Under the pieces are notes generated by a model. That model did no database searches and was not told the origin of the DNA. It saw nothing but the letters and a program-made list of their open reading frames with translations. From Takashimella koratensis (lineage: Eukaryota > Basidiomycota > Tremellomycetes > Trichosporonales > Tetragoniomycetaceae), in NCBI GenBank assembly GCA_003116875.1, contig BCKT01000003.1, positions 1,311,185 through 1,375,184 on the forward strand: DNA of 64,000 bases. The letters are read 5' to 3'. Shown piece after piece: positions 57,014 through 64,000 of the stretch; positions within the stretch are counted from its first letter, which is position 1; each line of letters begins with the position of its first letter. Position numbers and translations under genes: made by a program.

Positions 57014-57118
57014 GTTAGAATTCAAACAGGTTGGGGTCCCATCTCTCGACGCTACAGACTAGCTACTTATATCTCTCTGCCCGGCCGTCACCGCTTACGC
57101 GTCGCCATCGATGCATTC
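57014..57118. repeat. Dispersed repeat, copy 2 (partner at 3112-3218)
   Basis: Matches the element beside the relic at 2.9-3.1 kb: GGTTAGAATTCAAACAGGTT, CATCTCTCGACG, an AT-rich core (CTTATATC) and a GCTTACGCGTCG block. Confidence 0.5.
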
Positions 57119-57405
57119 CCGAAGCTACAGAGCAAGGGAGCTATTCAGTATCTCTGTGATTGGAAGGAAGTATGAGGATGGGCAATGAGAAAGGATGAGA
57201 TCCAACCATTATGATTCAAACAAGGCTAGTCGTTCATAGTCGCGGGACGTGTTTGCAGAGGAGAGTCGACTGGGCGTGGAAAGAGGGGTGGGTTCCCTCC
57301 TCGCTGCTACGGGGTGAAGACACACGTCAAACACGGGATGGCACCACACGTGTTATTCATCCGTGAGAGTGGAAGCTTCCCTGGCTATTCAAATCATATT
57401 CAGCT

Positions 57406-58347
57406 CTATAGTTCGTACATGTCGGGGACATAGTAGACGACCGCTGTATCATGATACACGTCAGAGAGGTTATACACCCCCGGATTAGCCATTAGCCCGT
57501 CGACAGATACGTGGTCGGCTCCGAACACGTAGTTGTAGACAACAAAGAACTGTTCGTATTGGAGCTTGGTCGTTGTTGATCCCGCGAGGAGCATGACGGG
57601 TATCTGAGTAGAGTATTGGAGTACTTGGGCTGTGAGAGCGTTAGGAATAGGTCAAGGGTGGTGGAGGTGAGATAAACAGGGATAGAGAACGCACCGAACT
57701 CGGTTAGATTGAGAGGGGTACTGTCTGTGCTATCTCCAACTTCTTTGACTGTCGGTTTTTTTCCCGTCAACATCTGTAAAGCCTCCTCCGCCGTCACTCC
57801 CGTCATATCCGTCTTGCTCCCTTCTCCCGTCCCGCCCGCCTGCAGCGCAGCCATCCTGAAAGCTGAAGGCCACCATGACCTCCCATCAGCGTTGTCGATG
57901 AGCCCTTGCGCCTGTGCATCCGTGTATTGGATGACCATACTCTCCCAAGCGTTGGAACCGAGAGAATAGAGGGTGATATTGGCGCTAGAGAGGTCGTCGG
58001 TGCTTGGAATGACGCGGGAGGTGATGAAGTTACGGTCAGCGTTGAGGACGGAACACAAAGCCACAGGGAAGGCAGTGTTATCGACGTTCTCAGCTGGAGA
58101 GGGGAAGTGAACTCAGGATCAAGTTCAGATGGAGGGGCGAAGGGTAGGAAGATGGACGGACCGGTGATATCAGAGCATTGCATCGAGCCGCCAATAACGT
58201 TGCTGGCGGTGGGCAAGCCTGCGTAGACTTGACGCCCTGTACAGATCGGTCAGACGTCAGTACGGAAGGCTGTTAGGGGCAACAGCCCTGCTACTCACCC
58301 AATGTGGCGAGGAGGAGCAGAATGGCGTTGCTAGCGTGAGAAAGCAT
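57406..58347 (-). CDS. Secreted calpain-like family, copy P5 (most diverged)
   Basis: Start at 58347 with a short signal peptide (SHASNAILLLLATLG). Exon 2 reads QVYAGLPTASNVIGGSMQCS followed by DIT, keeping the CSD cysteine. A long exon without the usual intron reads VDNTAFPVALCSVLNADRNF, NITLYSLGSNAWESMVIQYT, AQGLIDNADGRSWWPSAFRM, AALQAGGTGEGSKTDMTGVT and AEEALQMLTG. The last exon has KLQYEQFFVVYNYVFGADHV and SVDGLMANPGVYNLSDVY, stopping at 57406. The calpain Cys position is changed (NTAF) and the His position is Gln or Phe, as in the other copies. The frame is open. The EEALQMLTG end of the helical block is the best single calpain-like match in the array (family consensus ALVDLTGG). Confidence 0.75.
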
Positions 58348-58687
58348 ATTAATGATAGTTGCCAGAGGACGGACAGTCAGGAGCTGACGCTTATGAACCT
58401 CTTTGCTTAGCAAGTATTTGGAGGAGGTCGAGAAAATGACGTCGAAAGGAGTCTCCCCCTGATACGGAAAGGCTGTTACGAGGGGACATGGACCACCCAA
58501 TACAAAAGTGGCCATACCCCGCAGGAGAGCTTCAAACGTGTATTACACGACTCCTTTATCGGTCAATCAATCAATGCAATGTCCTCTTCACCGAGACAGA
58601 AATGCTTTACATTGGAGAGGGATATACATATGGCCTGATACTATCGGCACGAATACCGTTGACCTACGAGAACTGCTGACTTCACAC
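58348..58687. other. Intergenic stretch
   Basis: Upstream region of P5 and 3' end of SNX4. No gene is seen and no clear TATA box precedes P5. Confidence 0.5.
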
Positions 58688-60471
58688 TCAGACGTCTACC
58701 CGTATCCGCTGAAGAAGAGGAATAATCTGAGCGGCAAGTCAGCACCCTCTCTTTCCGCAATTGAGACCCGACTCACCCTATCCCAGTCGTCCATGGCCCT
58801 TTGGAGCATCTCGACTTGCCCATCCGCATACGCCCCAAGCATCTCTTTCATCTCTTGTCGCTTTGTCTGCTCAAACACGTGATGCTCTTTCATCACTTCG
58901 TCTGAGAATGCGCTCGATGTCTCGTGTGCCGCGGTGACTGCCTCTTGCAACTGAGTCGTAGGTCAGATTTATGTGCAGAACTAATGGACACCTGCGTACC
59001 TCTTTAATACGCGAGTCCATCTTGCGCATCCGTTCTCGCCGCGTGTGGATATCGTCGGTGCCGCGGAGCTTGTCGACCTGATCTCGGAGGTACGTCCCGA
59101 TACCGACAGGTGCGCCTGCGTGGCCCGAGCTTAGCGCGGCGAGCCGGTCACGCTCGCTGACGATCGCGGAGAGGTATGCGCTGAGCTCCTCAAAGTCGAG
59201 TTGTTTCTGGTCTCGCAGTTTGATCGTCGCCCGGTGGGCTTGAGCGTACGCGAGCAGGCTGTGTACTTGAGAGATGAAGGGCTCGGTGACCGCTTGGTTC
59301 TCATGTTTCAGCAGGGTGGAAAAATCAAGCATCTTCTCTGCGAAACGGTTGAGGGGCTCGGTGATCCCAGACTCGAGGTAGCCGAGGCCCTGGTACGCCG
59401 CCGCCATGTCCTGGTAGTCTGTTGCGAGGTCTGACGTCAGCAACGACGGGGACAGAACCTACCGTCACCACGAGACTTGCTGCGGCCCAGCAACCGCTCG
59501 ACCTGAGCCAACCCCTCCTCAAACTTCTCCAAGCCATCGGACATGTCGACGAATCGAGCGTCAGGCTTGCGCATGCGGGAAAACGCGTTGATGAATGTAT
59601 CCGACAGCGACTCCATCAACGACGAGTGCGAGTCAGGCGGCGGGTGCGCGAGGTGGGTGTGTTTCGCCACGGTCTATGATCAGCAAGAGGTATACGTTGA
59701 GACTTACCCATTCTGGACTGCGGAGAAAGTCGTTGACCAGTTGACTGCGCTGGAGTATCGGGTGGCTAGCAATCCGATCGGCGAACCGCTGAAGACTGGG
59801 TGTTAGCTATGGTTACGGAGCAGACTTACTCGAGGCGTCGCTTTTCGACGAATTCAGGAGAGAAGCGGTCACCTTTGATGTATTCTGATGTCAGCGAGAG
59901 CAGAAAAGAGAGACTTACCGAGACGGTGCTTGTCGGGGATTGGAGGGATCACGCATGCAGGAAAGCTCTTGGCAAGGTGGTCGTGCAAGAAGACAAAGTC
60001 CTGGAACCGTCGACGAACCGGAGGTCCAGGTGGGAGAAATGTTGGGAGGTCGGTCTTCGCCGTGTTAGCATGGCAAACTGGAAAAACGACCAATAGTCTA
60101 TGAGAGTCGCTTACCTCTGTGTACACGGCATACGAGACGTACATATCCTTGTTGCCCTCATTCTCCTTGACTGGATCCTTGACCTCGATCCGCATCCATT
60201 TCCCATTCCACTCGTACTCCTCCTCGTTATCCATCGGCCTCTCGGTGGCTGATGCGGGCCCTTTGCCCTTGTTTAATGACGATGACCCGGCGTTCTCCTC
60301 TGTCGCGCCGGGGCTGACAGGGGAGATGGTGTCGAAGCCTTCATCGTCGTCGTCATCGGGCTTGCGGGACGGGTCTGCGGAGACGTCGGTGAATACGGAA
60401 GAAGGAGCTGGGCGGGTCGGGGCGTCGTCCCATGCGACGGACTGGAATCCGTCGTCGTTGAGCGAGGACAT
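58688..60471 (-). CDS. SNX4: Sorting nexin SNX4/Atg24 (496 aa)
   Basis: Eight exons: 60471-60115, 60054-59919, 59884-59830, 59795-59708, 59673-59463, 59430-59000, 58950-58777 and 58726-58688, phases agreeing to 497 codons with the stop. An acidic N-terminus precedes a PX domain: YEWNGKWMRIEVKDPVKENE, MYVSYAVYTETDLPTFLPPG, VRRRFQDFVFLHDHLAKSFP, IPPIPDKHRLEYIKGDRFSP, RRLDLQRFADRIASHPILQR and DFLRSPEW. The RRRFQDF and IPPIPDKHR segments form the phosphatidylinositol-3-phosphate pocket. The C-terminal half is a BAR domain with long helices (KFEEGLAQVERLLGRSK, YQDMAAAYQGLGYLESGITE, EVMKEHHVFEQTKRQEMKEM). It recycles cargo from endosomes to Golgi and serves selective autophagy. Confidence 0.93.
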
Positions 60472-61371
60472 GGGTGGGGAGGTCTGGGTGAGAAGGAGGG
60501 GAGGATGGAGAGGTGGTTGAAGCGTAGTAGCTGTGCTTGCTCTGTCGGTTGGTCGAGGACCGTCATGACATGCTAGGGTTCCACGGCCTGGCGGGGATTA
60601 GGAACGGAAGCAAATGTGGATTAGGATAGAGGTGGATTGTAATTGGCCCCTGTGAGAATTGTAAATGGCCGCTATGGCCGCTGGAAGCAGGTTATAGCCG
60701 AGTGAGGGGGCGATAACGTGTTGCGTACGCTAGGACTGTGCTCGTCCGAGGTACTGGTAGTGGTAGCTCGCCCCGATCCGATCTCACCACACCACCACCA
60801 CCACCACCACCACCACCACCGCATTCATTCCCTCCTCCATTCAATCTTTCCAACCCCTCCCAGCCCATCTCCCATCGCCTCCTCGACACCTTTCCCAACC
60901 CTCACACCGGCCCCTTGCCACCCGTATCTTGGCCCCCTCTTCCCTCTTCCCCCCTCCCCCTCCCCACCCACCGACCACTACCCACGCTACCGGGGGAAGG
61001 GATACACGCTCCCTTCCACCCTTCAAGGGCGACACCACGTCTCCCCCTATCAACCCACCCGCGAGCCCTCACCCTCACCCTCACCCTCACCTCCAAAGGC
61101 TCAGCGAGGCTACCCAACCACCTCCCTTCACCATCAACCTCACCACCCCCACCCCTACCCCCGTAACCCAGCCTACCCAACCTACCCAACCTACACTTTC
61201 CTCTTCTGCGTCATTTGGATCCGGTGATCAGTCAGCCTCGCTCGTCGGACCTGGACCTGCACAAACCGTTGCCACCCAGGTAGGGCGCTCTCTTTCCCTT
61301 AACATGATCTTGTCCTCTTTTGTCTTTCGTCTCAACCATTCTTTCGTCTCCCTTGTCATACACTGACAACC
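60472..61371. other. Divergent promoter and leader region
   Basis: Between SNX4 and the WDR26 gene. It has an ACC/CAC microsatellite at 60788-60821 and CT/CCA-rich low complexity. A donor near 61283 (CAG/GTAGGG) and the acceptor-like CATGCAG at 61376 suggest a spliced 5' untranslated exon. An open frame upstream of the donor has no ATG. Confidence 0.5.
60788..60821. repeat. ACC trinucleotide microsatellite
   Basis: About 11 CAC/ACC units in the SNX4-WDR26 intergenic region. Confidence 0.85.
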
Positions 61372-63834
61372 ATGCAGAGGGGAACTAGACGTCGACGCTC
61401 TTCCGCATCTGACGAACAACAACCTCAACGTGTTAGGCAGAAGCTCGATCACGAAATGGGTCCACCTCTAACGACCAATGGCCATGTCGGCCCTTCCGCC
61501 CCACCTGAGACTAGCCCGACCAATGGGCACACCTTCCCACTTGACCAAGTCGTCCCTGTCAAACCGCCCAGTGACCTCATGTATGAGGACGATCGAGGCT
61601 GGGCTGCACGCGGAGAGACCATTGTCGAGGAGGATCCGGCGACCAGAGCTGGCAGGACTCCCAGTGGTCGCCGCATGCCTGTGGACCGAGAAGAGGTTGT
61701 CAGGCTGTGCATGCAGGGACTGAGAGACATGGGCTATCAGTGGGTAGAAATGATCGATTACGGCTGATGTTTCATAGTCAATCAGCAGATGTCCTCCAGG
61801 CTGAATCGGGTTTCACATTGTCGTCGAGAGCTGTGGGCGATTTCGAGGCAGCTATCCTCGGTGGCCGTTGGTCCGAGGCTCTAGCGCTTTTGCCCGAGCT
61901 CGGCGTCCCTACGTCTGCGCCAACGGCAACAGTCGGGCCATCGGAACCCGCGTCCAGCGGGAGCAGTATCGCGTCAGGCAAGACGAAAGCCACGGGCAAG
62001 CCCACTCCTTCCGACAGTGCGAGGTTTTTGATTGCACAACAAAAGTACCTCGAGTATCTGGAAGCAGGGCAGCAGAAGAAGGCTCTCGGTGTGCTCCGAA
62101 ATGAACTAGCAACAGTTGCATTCGACTCGGAAGTCTTGCACGATCTCTCTGGGTAAGCTCCATATTACGCTTCGCTGACATTAGTTACATGATGTGCTTA
62201 GATCGTGACGACCTGATGGAGCGAGCACAGTGGGACGGAGCCGCTGGGGTCTCTCGACGTATCCTCCTCGAACGCCTGGGCGATTTCATCTCCCCCAAGG
62301 TAATGGTCCCTCCTCGCCGCCTTGCAACGCTCTTCGAGCAAGCGCGAAGATACCAACAGCAGTCGTGCGTGTATCACGATGAAGTCGAGGCGTCGTCGCT
62401 TTACGTCGATCATGCGTGTACATCCGGTGGTTTCCCTTCGGTAACAACGCATATTCTTGCGGACCACACCGACGAGATCTGGTGGATTGAGTGGAGCCCA
62501 GACGGGCTCATGCTGGCCAGTGCTGGGAAGGATAAGACGGTGGTGATCTGGCAGTTGAAGGAGACACCAAAGGAAGGCGGGGGAGTGCAGTACAGTGTGA
62601 TACCTCTACACCACCTCAAGGGTCACCGGCAGCCCATCGATGCGCTTGCGTGGTCGCCCGATGGCCAAACTTTGGTGACTGCGTCTGACAAGACGTTATA
62701 TATCTGGGATACAACGGTGGGTCTTGACGTCGGAGTGGTGCTGACTTTAGACGGGGGACTTGAAACCAGGTCATGTCGGCGAGGGTCAACATGTCGATAC
62801 GATAGGTGCAATCAAGTGGATGCCAGATGGCTCAGAGTTTGTCGTCGCGTCATTGGACTGCAAGATGGTCTTTTACGTGAGTTTCCTGGATCCATTTTGA
62901 CTCTAGCTGACCTGTGCAGGACGCAATGGGCCACGTCACCCGGAGCTGGAAGTTTGACGCCGTCCAGCCTCGCGACTTTGTCATCATGCCTGACGGACAG
63001 AGGCTCGTCGCCATCACCACGTCGCTCCGGCGCATGAGCGTTGGTGACAAACTCAAACCCTCTGCGTCTGCCAGGGTTGGAGAGATCGACACCGAGGCAA
63101 ACGTTCATTGGGAATCTGAAGGTATCAAGTACGGCCAAATGGAGCATGGCGTAGCGGTTATTAAGATTGCTACTCGAGAAGTGTTAGAGTAAGTGTAGGA
63201 TGGAGGCCTGGAATTGACAAGTTCTCAGTTACGCCGGAAATCTGGAGTGCAATGTAACCAGTCTCCGGTTATCGCATGATGGAAATTCCATCCTCGTTAG
63301 CTGCGCTCCAGACGAGGTGCAGCTTCTAGGCCTTACCCCTGAACTGCACCTCATCCGAACGTTCAAGGGCCACGTGCAAGACCGATTCCTTATTCGCAGC
63401 TGTTTTGGTGCCGCCCGTGATCGCTTCGTCTTGAGCGGTAGTGAAGGTGAGCCTTGAGATCTTGTTGATACTAACGGTACAGATGGCCATGTCTACGTGT
63501 GGCAGAGGACATTGTCCGACCCTGTTCAAGTCTTGTCTGGTCATACCGACACCGTCAATGCGGTCGCATGGAATCCTGTACCCACTCGACGTCTGTTCGC
63601 GTCCTGCAGCGATGACGCGACTGTGTGAGTGTGCTGCCTGTTTTTGCAATATTGGGTTAGTTCGCTGACCTTGCTTCGAATACGCCGCTGTGTAGTCGGA
63701 TCTGGCAGCCGCAGTCGCAAGGGGCGAATACCGCGTCTGAACAGGTGACAGTGGAAGGTTCGATGGATGCCGACCTGGCGGGGGACGAAGATGCCGATGG
63801 AGCTGGAGAAGATGAAGAAGGTATGGTGCTGTGA
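61372..63834 (+). CDS. WD40 protein of the GID/CTLH ubiquitin ligase, WDR26/Gid7 (722 aa)
   Basis: Eight exons: 61372-61739, 61778-62152, 62185-62716, 62751-62876, 62920-63188, 63229-63446, 63483-63624 and 63696-63834; the phases agree to 723 codons with the stop. An Arg/Ser-rich start precedes a LisH-like helix (REEVVRLCMQGLRDMGYHQS) and a CTLH region (FEAAILGGRWSEALALLPEL, FLIAQQKYLEYLEAGQQKKA). Seven-bladed WD40 repeats follow: ILADHTDEIWWIEWSPDGLM, DKTVVIWQLK, LKGHRQPIDALAWSPDGQTL, IGAIKWMPDGSEFVVASLDC and LSGHTDTVNAVAWNPVPTRR. The C-terminus is acidic. WDR26/Gid7 dimers build the large GID/CTLH E3 ligase ring and recruit substrates. The alternative, a longer N-terminus from an upstream exon, lacks an ATG. 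Confidence 0.92.
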
Positions 63835-64000
63835 CGAGAAGTAAAGTTATTCGACGAAACCCGATGTCTGAAGCATTCCAAAGTTGAGAAGTACCTTGTT
63901 CACCCACTCAAGGGCTCATACCACACAATTCAAGTCACCTTTGATACGTTATGATGTATTCCTAGTTTCTAGTATGGTTCAACTGGAGATGGAGATGTAT

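Larger units (their letters stand above)
56280..57405. other. Intergenic stretch P4-P5 with long poly-G tracts
   Basis: No gene is supported. It is dominated by long G homopolymers (56580-56616 and 56775-56856), and the dispersed repeat at 57014-57118 lies to their right. Confidence 0.6.

Noticed and set aside
60767..61282. Upstream coding exon for the WDR26/Gid7 gene
   Set aside because: The frame is open but contains no ATG and is low complexity (Pro/Thr/His). The ATG at 61372 gives a sensible start.

Overview
This window is nuclear DNA of a basidiomycete fungus, most likely Agaricomycotina. The genes have many short introns (about 45-100 bases) with GTGAGT/GTAAGT donors and a CTGAC or CTAAC branch site close to the acceptor AG. 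Proteins read clearly only after splicing. The products are typical of fungi: QCR9, Atg15, an Atg27-like protein, an Ecl1-type protein, Spc98-type GCP and BPL1. I did not determine class or species. All exon boundaries were worked out by hand from splice signals, reading phase and family similarity. No search was run.

Layout. 1-12 kb is an accessory end. It has a partial gene for a secreted protein, two broken plus-strand fragments of a secreted family whose fuller copies lie 50 kb away, a PIN-domain protein and mitochondrial bL19m. It then has three tandem genes for small secreted proteins with identical five-exon structure; the middle copy has a frameshift. 12.9-31 kb is mostly housekeeping: PP2A B56 subunit, QCR9, a glutaminyl cyclase, complex I 49-kDa subunit, a frameshifted coiled-coil gene, an Atg27-like MRH protein, a small mitochondrial protein, the vacuolar lipase Atg15, a second coiled-coil paralogue and a conserved fungal nuclear-type protein. 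31-49.6 kb holds an IQ-motif protein, an MFSD10-like transporter, a HemK-type methyltransferase, a gamma-tubulin complex component, biotin-protein ligase, a secreted GH32 invertase-like enzyme and an Ecl1-type zinc protein. 49.9-58.4 kb is a tandem array of five minus-strand genes (P1-P5) for secreted proteins. The window ends with sorting nexin SNX4/Atg24 and the GID/CTLH subunit WDR26/Gid7.

The most unusual content is the P1-P5 array and its two relics. After splicing, the proteins have a signal peptide, a CSD cysteine motif, a DDPWFSAALCSVL block, a WWPAAYRIAAMTAG helix block and an HYSVLNYT block. The order and spacing resemble the catalytic domain of calpains (GDCWFLAAL, W..L.EKAYAKL.G, GHAYSV), but the positions matching the catalytic Cys, His and Asn are replaced in every copy. 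I infer a family of secreted, catalytically dead calpain-like proteins expanding and decaying in place: one copy carries a stop codon in a conserved exon, one is interrupted, two have lost an intron, and two exist only as fragments. This rests on motif reading and needs profile or structure searches.

How the genes relate: most neighbours are functionally unrelated, as is usual in fungi, and many pairs share divergent promoters. Three autophagy-linked genes (Atg27-like, Atg15, SNX4/Atg24) and several nuclear genes for mitochondrial proteins are present, but I see no evidence that they form an operon-like unit.
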